Shown here: in pieces, positions 1 to 5,279 of the stretch
Layout: each line of letters begins with the position of its first letter
Position numbering within the stretch: position 1 is the first letter of the stretch
Assembly (NCBI GenBank): GCA_031362415.1
Contig: JANLSK010000317.1
Span: 1-5,470 of the forward strand
DNA: 5,470 bases
Origin: VFJJ01 sp031362415
GTDB taxonomy: Bacteria > Actinomycetota > Acidimicrobiia > IMCC26256 > VFJJ01
Reading direction: 5' to 3'
The notes under the pieces: generated by a model
What the model was told of the DNA's origin: nothing
The model's database searches: none
What the model saw: only the letters and a program-made list of their open reading frames with translations
Translations under genes and position numbers: made by a program

Positions 1-204
1 ATCACCAACGACCCCCGCCACCGTGACAACCGACAGCATCCGCTCAAGGGTGCGCTGGGCACGAGATCGGTGAACGGCGTCACGATGGAGCACTGGCAGT
101 ACGAGGTCACCGCCGGGGGCCGCATCTGGTACTGCATCGACGACCGCGGAAGGACCGTCTGGATGACCGATCCGCATGTCGGTCATCCCAAAGCCACGGA
201 GTAG
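1..204 (+). CDS. RelE/ParE-like toxin, C-terminal part (5' end outside window)
   Basis: An open frame runs from the first base to TAG at 202-204 and gives 67 residues with no start inside the window. The C-terminal block reads WQYEVTAGGRIWYCIDD, then RTVWMTDPHVGHPKATE. This strand pattern, with a GGRIWY turn and a closing 'GHPKATE', is one I recall from small actinobacterial proteins annotated as RelE/ParE-type toxins, which in that family act as ribosome-dependent mRNA interferases or gyrase poisons. Which activity applies here cannot be told, because the N-terminal half is missing. No antitoxin gene follows in the 218 bases before the tRNA fragment, so a partner would have to lie upstream. 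Its place beside a probable attachment site fits terminal cargo of an integrated element. The family call rests on remembered sequence resemblance; the alternative is an uncharacterised small protein. Confidence 0.6.
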   Translation: MTNDPRHRDNRQHPLKGALGTRSVNGVTMEHWQYEVTAGGRIWYCIDDRGRTVWMTDPHVGHPKATE

Positions 205-252
205 GGCGAGTACGACGCGGCCGGTGGAACTCGGGAGGACTGTCTGGCCACC

Positions 253-280
253 TGACCACTGAGCTGCCGTGGAGTGGTCA
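253..280. repeat. 8-bp inverted repeat (TGACCACT/AGTGGTCA)
   Basis: TGACCACT at 253-260 is perfectly complementary to AGTGGTCA at 273-280, with a 12-base loop. It lies 48 bases past the toxin stop codon. No T-run follows, so it is a poor intrinsic terminator. A protein-binding site is possible, because the TGGTCA half-site recurs directly downstream at 286-291. Confidence 0.5.
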
Positions 281-294
281 CGAGATGGTCACGA
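275..294 (+). repeat. 9-bp direct repeat TGGTCACGA x2
   Basis: TGGTCACGA occurs at 275-283 and again at 286-294, separated by GA, giving an 11-bp period (about one helical turn). The first copy overlaps the right arm of the inverted repeat at 253-280, so three TGGTCA half-sites cluster within 42 bases. Such phasing suits cooperative protein binding, for example by an integrase, an excisionase or a repressor. The binding partner is unknown. Confidence 0.45.
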
Positions 295-297
295 ACT

Positions 298-310
298 CCC
301 CGGTACGGGG
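298..310. repeat. short palindrome CCCCG-GTA-CGGGG
   Basis: CCCCG (298-302) and CGGGG (306-310) form a perfect 5-bp inverted repeat around GTA. A three-base loop makes a tight hairpin or a compact operator-like site. There is no T-tract after it, and its function is unknown. Confidence 0.3.
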
Positions 311-337
311 CAGCACTCGGCAATACGGGTCGTCACA

Positions 338-347
338 GCGATATCGC
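338..347. repeat. 10-bp perfect palindrome GCGATATCGC
   Basis: GCGATATCGC is its own reverse complement and lies between the TGGTCA cluster and the 10-bp tandem repeats. A palindrome this short can arise by chance, but it adds to the density of symmetric sites in this noncoding stretch. No function is assigned. Confidence 0.25.
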
Positions 348-373
348 GAATCCCTTGCTATCACTGGACGTTC

Positions 374-403
374 CGGTACTGGACCGTACTCGACGGTACT
401 GGC
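374..403 (+). repeat. three tandem 10-bp repeats, consensus CSGTACTSGA
   Basis: Three adjacent decamers are visible: CGGTACTGGA (374-383), CCGTACTCGA (384-393) and CGGTACTGGC (394-403). They share GTACT in the same place, with an exact 10-bp period. The last one ends 19 bases before the tRNA fragment. Phased short repeats beside an attachment core are typical of arm-type integrase-binding sites in attP arms, which is the reading I prefer. They could also be an operator array. The repeats are seen directly; the role is inferred. Confidence 0.55.
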
Positions 404-422
404 CAACACGGTAATTGTCGGA

Positions 423-464
423 CTTGTAAACAGGAGGTCGTCGGTTCGAATCCGTCTCGCGGCT
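423..464 (+). other. 3' half of tRNA-Thr(UGU); probable attachment-site core
   Basis: The segment folds as the 3' half of a tRNA. It has an anticodon loop CTTGTAA (423-429, anticodon TGT, U33 and A37 present), the 3' anticodon stem ACAGG (430-434), and a five-base variable loop AGGTC (435-439). The T-arm is GTCGG/CCGTC around TTCGAAT (440-456) with one T-T mismatch. The 3' acceptor strand TCGCGGC (457-463) and discriminator T464 follow, and CCA is not encoded. The bases just upstream (TCGGA) do not pair with ACAGG, which would need CCTGT, and no D-arm or matching acceptor strand (GCCGCGA) is found upstream. The gene is therefore truncated precisely at the anticodon loop, a usual crossover location for integrases using tRNA genes. 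It is unlikely to give a functional tRNA. Confidence 0.75.
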
Positions 465-477
465 CTCAGTCTTGCTG

Positions 478-501
478 GTCAGACACTTTCTCGCCTCTGA
501 C
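478..501. terminator. weak hairpin downstream of the tRNA fragment
   Basis: GTCAGA (478-483) and TCTGAC (496-501) are perfectly complementary around a 12-base loop that contains a short CTTTC stretch. It sits 13 bases past the tRNA 3' end, where a terminator of the original tRNA gene would be expected. It lacks a T-run on the 3' side and has only six pairs, so the call is tentative. Confidence 0.25.
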
Positions 502-625
502 GAATCACCCGGATCGGCCTCGACGAGCCACAGTTCGAGCAGCGTTCAGTAGGACACGGTATTTGAAGTCGTTGTGATCACTGCTCCTGCGCGGATGGTG
601 CACTGCGCTGGGGCGGTCACCTCGT

Positions 626-640
626 TACGATCCCCCCATG
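626..640 (+). promoter_or_regulatory. -10-like TACGAT placed for a leaderless start
   Basis: TACGAT (626-631) matches the TANNNT form of an actinobacterial -10 box. Its last T lies six bases before the ATG at 638, so transcription would begin at or very near the start codon. No Shine-Dalgarno sequence precedes this ATG; the intervening bases are all C. Leaderless mRNAs are common in Actinomycetota. No clear -35 box is seen. Confidence 0.45.
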
Positions 641-1516
641 GCGATGCCGGCGAACCCCCGCACCTTCGACACCATGCTCGGGCTGCCCTCCAAGCGGGAC
701 AGTTGGCAGAAGGACTTCGGTACCCTCGTACGCGACGAGGAGAGCTCGGGGTTCAAGCATCCGGCCGGCTACATGTTCAAGGACCTGCCTGAAGCCCCAG
801 ACCCCGACGAGGGCGACTACGGCGACTGGATGGTCGCCCAGCTCGACGCCTTCGAGGTCGAGGCCGGCCTGCTCCCGGTTGGCGTCGACGCCGACCATCT
901 GGGCTCGGCAGCGGTGGCCCGTCATCCCGCTCGACTGTTCGGCTCGTACACCATCGACCCGAACCAGGGTATGGACGACGTGCGTCGGCTCGAACGAGCG
1001 GTGAAGGAGCGCGGGGCCGTGGCCGCAGCCTGCTTCCCGTGCGGCACCCAGCCTCAGGTGGGGATCGACGGCGCCCTCATGTACCCGTTCTACGCCAAGT
1101 GCGTCGAGCTCGGGATCCCCATGTTCATCAACGCGGGAGTCCCCGGACCCCGGTTTCCCATGTGGCCGCAGGAGGTTGCTCGTCTCGACATCGTCTGCTA
1201 CGACTTCCCCGAGCTCGTGTTGGTCACGCGCCACGGTGGTGAACCGTGGTGCGACCTCTTGGTCAAGCTGATGCTCAAGTGGCCCGGTCTGCACTACTCG
1301 CCGTCGGCCTTCGCTCCCAAGCACTATCCACGCGAGATCATCGACTACGCCAACACCCGAGGGGCCGACAAGGTCATCTACGCCGGGTACTTCCCGTCCG
1401 GGCTCACGCTCGAACGGATCTTCTCCGAGATGCCGGCTGTCCCCTTCCGCGACCATGTGTGGCCCAAGTTCTTGCGCGACAACGCCCGTCGGGTGCTCAA
1501 GCTCGATCCTTCCTGA
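638..1516 (+). CDS. amidohydrolase-2 family protein lacking canonical metal ligands
   Basis: This is a 292-residue TIM-barrel protein of the amidohydrolase-2 type (COG2159-like), a group that includes hydrolases, hydratases and decarboxylases. The length and the C-terminal half fit: DPNQGMDD, TRHGGEPW around R198-H199, SAFAPKHYPREIIDY, and a closing PKFLRDNARRVLKL. Normal members start with a D-x-H-x-H metal site; here the equivalent stretch is FDTMLG (from F10) with no histidine. The usual G-S-D-(Y/W)-P motif carrying the catalytic Asp is replaced by YAGYFP (248-253). The protein may be a metal-independent enzyme or a non-catalytic partner. ATG 638 is the first start after an in-frame stop at 575-577; ATG 644 is an alternative. 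It leads a same-strand gene set with acyl-CoA enzymes, which suggests a catabolic role; the substrate is unknown. Confidence 0.85.
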   Translation: MAMPANPRTFDTMLGLPSKRDSWQKDFGTLVRDEESSGFKHPAGYMFKDLPEAPDPDEGDYGDWMVAQLDAFEVEAGLLPVGVDADHLGSAAVARHPARLFGSYTIDPNQGMDDVRRLERAVKERGAVAAACFPCGTQPQVGIDGALMYPFYAKCVELGIPMFINAGVPGPRFPMWPQEVARLDIVCYDFPELVLVTRHGGEPWCDLLVKLMLKWPGLHYSPSAFAPKHYPREIIDYANTRGADKVIYAGYFPSGLTLERIFSEMPAVPFRDHVWPKFLRDNARRVLKLDPS

Positions 1517-1584
1517 CATCGTGGGCGGGGCGTCCACGGTTTGGACTGGCGCGACGGCGGTTCCACGACGTACATCCATCCCAC

Positions 1585-1592
1585 GAGAAGGG
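1585..1592 (+). promoter_or_regulatory. ribosome binding site of the tautomerase gene
   Basis: GAGAAGGG lies seven bases before the ATG at 1600 and is a good Shine-Dalgarno match. It decides the start codon: the same frame is open far upstream, but translation from 1600 places the catalytic proline directly after Met. The presence of a real ribosome site here contrasts with the starts at 638 and 1886. Confidence 0.6.
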
Positions 1593-1599
1593 CAACCGC

Positions 1600-1812
1600 A
1601 TGCCGCTGGTGCACGTTCAGATGGCGTCTGGCCGCACAGCCGACCAGAAGAGGGCCCTCATGGCGGCCATCACCGACGCCGTCACAACCGAGCTCGGGAC
1701 GGCGCGCGAGTCGGTCAGGGTCTGGATCACCGAGTTCCCGTCCACCGACTTCATGGCCGGCGGCGAGGTCCTGGCTGACAAGCAGGCCCGCCGTGCCCGG
1801 GAGCAGCACTGA
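1600..1812 (+). CDS. 4-oxalocrotonate tautomerase family enzyme
   Basis: The product has 70 residues including Met, close to the usual size of about 62-76 for 4-OT subunits. After removal of Met the chain begins PLVHVQMASGR. The catalytic residues known for 4-oxalocrotonate tautomerase all fall in register: Pro1 (general base), Arg11, Arg39 (in SVRVWITE) and Phe50 (in TDFMAGG, before a GGE turn). An active keto-enol tautomerase, normally an oligomer built on a beta-alpha-beta fold, is therefore likely. In meta-cleavage pathways the family isomerises 2-hydroxymuconate; relatives dehalogenate or hydrate other substrates, so the exact reaction is open. It sits 83 bases after the amidohydrolase and 73 before the acyl-CoA dehydrogenase, on the same strand. 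The tail after residue 56 is charged (ADKQARRAREQH). Confidence 0.88.
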   Translation: MPLVHVQMASGRTADQKRALMAAITDAVTTELGTARESVRVWITEFPSTDFMAGGEVLADKQARRAREQH

Positions 1813-1869
1813 CTACAGAACAGCCAAAGAACGGCGCTGATGGGGCGGTTGTTCGCGGATCGCGCGGCT

Positions 1870-1888
1870 GGGGCAGTATCTCCCCATG
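1870..1888 (+). promoter_or_regulatory. SD-less start context of the acyl-CoA dehydrogenase
   Basis: The ATG at 1886 follows GGGGCAGTATCTCCCC. A GTATCT hexamer (1876-1881) resembles the TACGAT before the ATG at 638, and both are followed by a C-run and then ATG. The GGGG at 1870-1873 is 12 bases from the start, too far for a normal ribosome site, and could pair with CCCC at 1882-1885. A leaderless internal promoter is possible. The spacing is only four bases, so support is weaker than at 638. Confidence 0.25.
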
Positions 1889-3055
1889 ACCGATCCCGAG
1901 GTCCGTGATTCGCTCGAGCAGTTCCGACAGCGGTTTCGGTCGTTCCTGCGCGAACGCCATCCGGGCGCGCCGCCGAAACCCAAGGGCGAGCGGTTGACGT
2001 GGCAGAAGGCGTGGAACGCGACGCTGGTCGACGGGGGCTTCGGCAACCCGAGCTGGCCGGTCCGCTACGGCGGCTCCGATCTTCCCTTCGCTCACCAGGT
2101 CGTGTACTCGGAGGAGTTCGCCCGGGCCAAGGTCCCCGGGCCTCTCGGCACCGGCGTGGGGATCGCGGGGCCCACGATCATCAAGCACGGCACCGAGGAA
2201 CAGCGCGACAGGTGGCTACGCCCGATGCTGCGGGCCGACCGCATCTGGGCCCAGGGGTACTCCGAACCCGACGCCGGATCCGACCTGCCCTCGTTGCGCA
2301 CCCAGGCCGTTCGGGAGGGCGATCACTACGTGGTCACCGGCCAGAAGGTGTGGAGCAGCTCGGCCGAGATCGCCGACATCTTGTTCTGCCTCGTTCGCAC
2401 CGGCCCCTCCGAGAGCCGTCAACACGGCATCACCTATCTCATCGTCGACGCCCACGCCCCGGGGGTGACCGTCAGACCCATCCGTGATCTCACAGGTCGC
2501 AGCGACTTCTGTGAGATCCATCTCGACGATGTCGTGGTGCCGATGGCCGACCGCATCGGCGACGAGAACGGTGGTTGGGCCATCACGCGCACCAGCCTGG
2601 GCCATGAACGCGCCGCCGGGGCGATGAACCAGGCTCATCGGTATCGGCGGATCGTCGACGAGCTCCATACGCTCGCCCGCACCCGTGGCATCGCCGACGA
2701 TCCCATCGTGCGCCAGCGCTTGGCGTCGGTCGAGATCGACGTGCGCCTCATGGCCTACGCCGGCGCCCGCACCATTGGACAGATCGTCGCCACCGGCGAC
2801 CCGGGGCCCGGCGCATCGACGACACGGATCCTCATCACGCAGTTCGAGCAGCGCCTCCACGAGTTGGCCCTTGGGCTGCTCGGAGCCGACGCCCTCCTCG
2901 GGGGCCGCGATCCCCGAGCCGTCGAAGGCGGACGGTGGACCTTCGGATTCCTACGCACGCGGGCCTCCACCATCGGCGCCGGCACCATCGAGATCCAGAA
3001 GAACACCGTGGCCGAACGGGCCCTCGGACTCCCCCACGAGCCCGCCGTCCCGTAG
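1886..3055 (+). CDS. acyl-CoA dehydrogenase
   Basis: This 389-residue FAD-dependent enzyme is full length for the family and would oxidise an acyl-CoA thioester to the 2,3-enoyl-CoA. The N-terminal helical domain (about 1-120) includes FGNPSWPVRYGG. The middle beta domain carries the signature YSEPDAGSD (125-133) and GQKVWSS. The C-terminal helical domain ends with the cofactor-contact motif IGAGTIEIQKN (363-373) and AERALGLP. At the place of the medium-chain enzyme's catalytic Glu (Y-E-G-T) it has Ala365. Glu241, directly before Arg242 in GHERAAG, aligns with the base of isovaleryl- and long-chain-type enzymes, so it is the likely base (inferred). ATG 1886 is the first start after an in-frame TGA at 1838-1840. 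The downstream MaoC protein would hydrate its product. Confidence 0.93.
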   Translation: MTDPEVRDSLEQFRQRFRSFLRERHPGAPPKPKGERLTWQKAWNATLVDGGFGNPSWPVRYGGSDLPFAHQVVYSEEFARAKVPGPLGTGVGIAGPTIIKHGTEEQRDRWLRPMLRADRIWAQGYSEPDAGSDLPSLRTQAVREGDHYVVTGQKVWSSSAEIADILFCLVRTGPSESRQHGITYLIVDAHAPGVTVRPIRDLTGRSDFCEIHLDDVVVPMADRIGDENGGWAITRTSLGHERAAGAMNQAHRYRRIVDELHTLARTRGIADDPIVRQRLASVEIDVRLMAYAGARTIGQIVATGDPGPGASTTRILITQFEQRLHELALGLLGADALLGGRDPRAVEGGRWTFGFLRTRASTIGAGTIEIQKNTVAERALGLPHEPAVP

Positions 3056-3155
3056 GCGCTTGGGTCCGTCCCGCGCCCAGACGATCGACGGTGCATTGGG
3101 CTCTGCGCCCGAAAAGAGAGCAATATTTCCTTCCCGTAGCTCAAGGCCCTCGGCT

Positions 3156-3161
3156 GGGAGG
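3156..3161 (+). promoter_or_regulatory. ribosome binding site GGGAGG of the MaoC gene
   Basis: GGGAGG lies six bases before the ATG at 3168. It decides the start of a frame that is open for about 480 bases further upstream, where that reading would overlap the acyl-CoA dehydrogenase. Confidence 0.65.
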
Positions 3162-3167
3162 CCCCGC

Positions 3168-4490
3168 ATGTCGAACGACGCTGCACCCGAATCGCTCAAG
3201 GTCGACCCGTCGCTCGAGGCGGAGTTCGAACGGGCCACGGCCTACCTCCTCACCGATGAGGACATCGAGCGGGCCCACCACCTCTTGGGCTTCGACACGG
3301 CCTCACGCCATCGCGAGTTGTACTCGGTGGCCACCGAGGACGCGATCCGCAACTGGTCGCTCGGCGTCGGCGACGACAATCCGCTCTACACCGACGAGGA
3401 GTACGGGCGCACGACCCGCTGGGGCTCGCAGATCGGCCATGGCACCATGGTCGGCCACGTCAAGACCCCGATGCTCGGCGATCCCATCCCCGACGAGGTC
3501 AAGAAGAAGACCAAGAGCCTCTTTCGCGGCATCCACGTCTTCGTCTCGGGTGGTTCGTGGGACTGGTACCGGCCGATCTACCCCGGCGATCGCATCTTCT
3601 CGTTCGACGGCGAGGAGACGATCGACGTCAAGCAGTCGGAGTTCGCCGGCCGATCGGTGATCCAGGTTCGCCGCGACGTTGCGATCAACCAACGGGGAGA
3701 GGTGGTCGGCATCTATCGCATCGTGCGGGTTCTGGCGGAGCGCAAGACGGCCCGCGATCGCGGCAAGTACGCCGAGATTGAACCCGCCCACTACACGGAC
3801 GCCGACTACGAGAAGATAGACGCCATCTACGAACAGGAACGGCCTCGTGGTGGAGAGAAGCGCTACTGGGAGGACGTCGTGGTGGGCGACGAGCTGACGC
3901 CGATGGTGAAGGGCCCGTTGACCGTTACCGAGATCATCGCCTTTCACGCTGGCGGGTACGGCTTCGTCCCCTATGGGCTTCGGTCCTCACGGGTCGGTTA
4001 CAAGAACCGCAAGCGAATCGGACCATTTTATATCAAGAACGAGTACGGCGTCTACGACGTCGCACAGCGCCTGCACTGGGATTCGCAGTGGGCCAAGGCG
4101 ATCGGCAACCCCATGGCCTACGACTACGGGGTGCTGCGGCAGTCGTGGTTCTACCACCACGTGTCCGACTGGGCTGGCGACGACGCGTTCATCGAGAAGA
4201 TGGAAGATTCGATCCGCAAGTTCAACTACCAGGGCGACACCCAGTTCCTCTCGGGCAAGGTCGTCGCGAAGCGCGAGGTCGACGGGCGACACCTGGTCGA
4301 CCTCGAAATGCGCATGATCAACCAGCGTGACACCGAGACGGCGTACGCGTCGGCCACGGTGTCGCTCCCGTCGCGCGACGCCGGCCTTCCCCCGCTACCC
4401 AACGTCCCCATCGACATTCAGCGCAAGGCGTTTCAGATGTTCGCCCGTCACAACGAGCTGGCCGATCAGAAGCGCCGGACGCCGCGCTGA
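3168..4490 (+). CDS. two-domain MaoC / FAS1-like dehydratase
   Basis: This 440-residue protein has two hotdog-type halves, as in MaoC-like enoyl-CoA hydratases of actinobacteria. The N-terminal half (about 20-190, FAS1-like dehydratase type) contains GDDNPLYTD (68-76) and a WGSQIGHGTM loop; the usual His is Tyr74, so this half is probably structural or substrate-binding. The C-terminal half (about 225-420) has the hydratase-2 pattern H-x-D-x(3)-A-x(3)-G as H303, D305, A309 and G313, in RLHWDSQWAKAIGNP, and is the likely active site. It would add water to an enoyl-CoA, fitting the dehydrogenase encoded 112 bases upstream. The C-terminus (NELADQKRRTPR) is basic. It ends 11 bases before the hydrolase start, so the two are probably co-transcribed. 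The substrate is unknown; a bulky acyl group is a guess from the double-hotdog form. Confidence 0.88.
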   Translation: MSNDAAPESLKVDPSLEAEFERATAYLLTDEDIERAHHLLGFDTASRHRELYSVATEDAIRNWSLGVGDDNPLYTDEEYGRTTRWGSQIGHGTMVGHVKTPMLGDPIPDEVKKKTKSLFRGIHVFVSGGSWDWYRPIYPGDRIFSFDGEETIDVKQSEFAGRSVIQVRRDVAINQRGEVVGIYRIVRVLAERKTARDRGKYAEIEPAHYTDADYEKIDAIYEQERPRGGEKRYWEDVVVGDELTPMVKGPLTVTEIIAFHAGGYGFVPYGLRSSRVGYKNRKRIGPFYIKNEYGVYDVAQRLHWDSQWAKAIGNPMAYDYGVLRQSWFYHHVSDWAGDDAFIEKMEDSIRKFNYQGDTQFLSGKVVAKREVDGRHLVDLEMRMINQRDTETAYASATVSLPSRDAGLPPLPNVPIDIQRKAFQMFARHNELADQKRRTPR

Positions 4491-4501
4491 GAGCTGCCGG
4501 C

Positions 4502-5279
4502 GTGGCAACGAAGACGATCCACCAACTCGAGCATCCGAGCGGCCGCGTCGGCGCACCGCGCGTCGTGCTCGTCCACGGGATGCTCGACCGCAGTACGACC
4601 TTCGGGCCGGTGATCGAACGACTGACCGATCTCGACGTTGTCGCATACGACCGTCGCGGCTTCGGACGCTCGTACGCAGTCGAGCCGCCCGCGTCATCGT
4701 TGGCCGATCATGCCGACGATCTCCTTGCCGTCATTGGTGATCGGGCCGCTATCGTTGTGGGCCACAGCTTCGGTGGCAAACGTCGCCATGATGGCCGCCG
4801 TCCGCCGGCCCGATCTCGTGCTGTCACTGGGTTTGTGGGAACCGCCCGTCGACTGGGCACCCTGGTGGTGGCGCGACCCGTCCCGGGTGAGAGCCGCCCT
4901 CGCAAGCGTCGCCCACAAGTACAGCGACCGGGTCGGGCCGCCCAGCGAACGACCCCAGGCACTTCGCGACGCCGAACGCGCCGCGACCAAGGCCGATCGG
5001 CGGGCCACCGAGAGCGAGCCCTTCGCGTTCACCGACGTACGCGTCCCCACCGTGTGCGGGAAGGGCGCAGCCACCTGGGAGTTCCAGGCCGAGTCTGTCG
5101 ATCACCTGACGCGCGCCCTCGGCGCCGAGAGCTTCACCCTCCCTGGGGCATGGCACACCGCACACTGGCACCATCCCGAGGGATTCGCTGCGTTCGTCCG
5201 ACGCGCTGTGGCGGTCGCGGGCTTTCCTTCAGGGCTCGACGATCACCCGGGCGCCCGATCGTCGTCCGGGCTCTGCTGA
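4502..5279 (+). pseudogene. alpha/beta hydrolase, interrupted by a one-base frameshift
   Basis: The gene starts at GTG 4502, 11 bases after the MaoC stop, with GAGAG (4489-4493) as a modest ribosome site. The first frame gives the alpha/beta-hydrolase beginning: VVLVHGM with the oxyanion HG at 25-26, then VAYDRRGFGRS, then the nucleophile elbow GHSFGG (87-92, Ser89). Right after it, one extra A in CAAAC (4778-4780) throws the frame off. Removing one base restores NVAMMAAVRRPDL and the rest of a typical hydrolase to TGA 5277-5279, 258 residues in all, with the catalytic-His block GAWHTAHWHHPEGF (His218 or His221). No clear acid Asp is seen in the VPTVCGKGAAT region. Read literally, the first frame runs on to 5347 as nonsense. 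The cause is either a sequencing error or a recent inactivation. The reaction would be ester, thioester or C-C bond hydrolysis, not specified by the sequence. Confidence 0.8.

Larger units (their letters stand above)
1..464. mobile_element. right end of a putative tRNA-integrated element
   Basis: Three things point to the terminal part of an integrative element or prophage remnant: a partial toxin-like gene, a repeat-rich noncoding stretch (205-422), and a tRNA-Thr 3' half cut at the anticodon loop (423-464). Tyrosine integrases that target tRNA genes normally leave an intact tRNA at one end and a 3'-fragment duplicate at the other. Here the fragment reads left to right, so the element should lie to its left and the original downstream flank to its right. 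No integrase gene is visible, and the left end is outside the window. The interpretation is inference from architecture. Confidence 0.5.

Noticed and set aside
385..464. A complete tRNA gene
   Set aside because: The bases before the anticodon loop give no D-arm, no acceptor strand matching TCGCGGC, and only a broken anticodon stem. Only the 3' half is supported.
269..577. Small open frames over the tRNA fragment (102 and 71 residues)
   Set aside because: They cross the tRNA half and the repeats, show no family motif, and have no convincing ribosome site.
574..581. GTGATCAC palindrome as a regulator operator upstream of the amidohydrolase
   Set aside because: It is only eight bases with no extended symmetry or second copy nearby; chance is sufficient.
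1532..1546. Hairpin GTCCA/TGGAC after the amidohydrolase as a terminator, or TTGGAC (1541-1546) as a -35 box
   Set aside because: The stem has only five pairs and no T-run; the nearest -10-like sequence (GTACAT at 1570) is about 23 bases away, too far.
617..1579. A 320-residue minus-strand frame
   Set aside because: It is the antisense shadow of the amidohydrolase gene in GC-rich DNA; the plus strand holds recognisable motifs.
3096..3129. Promoter for the MaoC gene from TTGGGC and the AT-rich CAATATTTC patch
   Set aside because: The -10 match is poor and the spacing is 19 or more; the AT-rich patch is noted but not enough for a promoter call. The GGGC/GCCC stem at 3098-3110 is also too short for a terminator.
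2685..3167. An N-terminal extension of the MaoC gene into the acyl-CoA dehydrogenase
   Set aside because: The extension is low-complexity Ser/Pro/Arg out-of-frame sequence, and a strong GGGAGG ribosome site precedes ATG 3168.
4775..4784. Programmed ribosomal frameshifting in the hydrolase
   Set aside because: GGCAAACG is not a recognised slippery heptamer and no stimulatory structure is evident; a simple one-base insertion is the better explanation.
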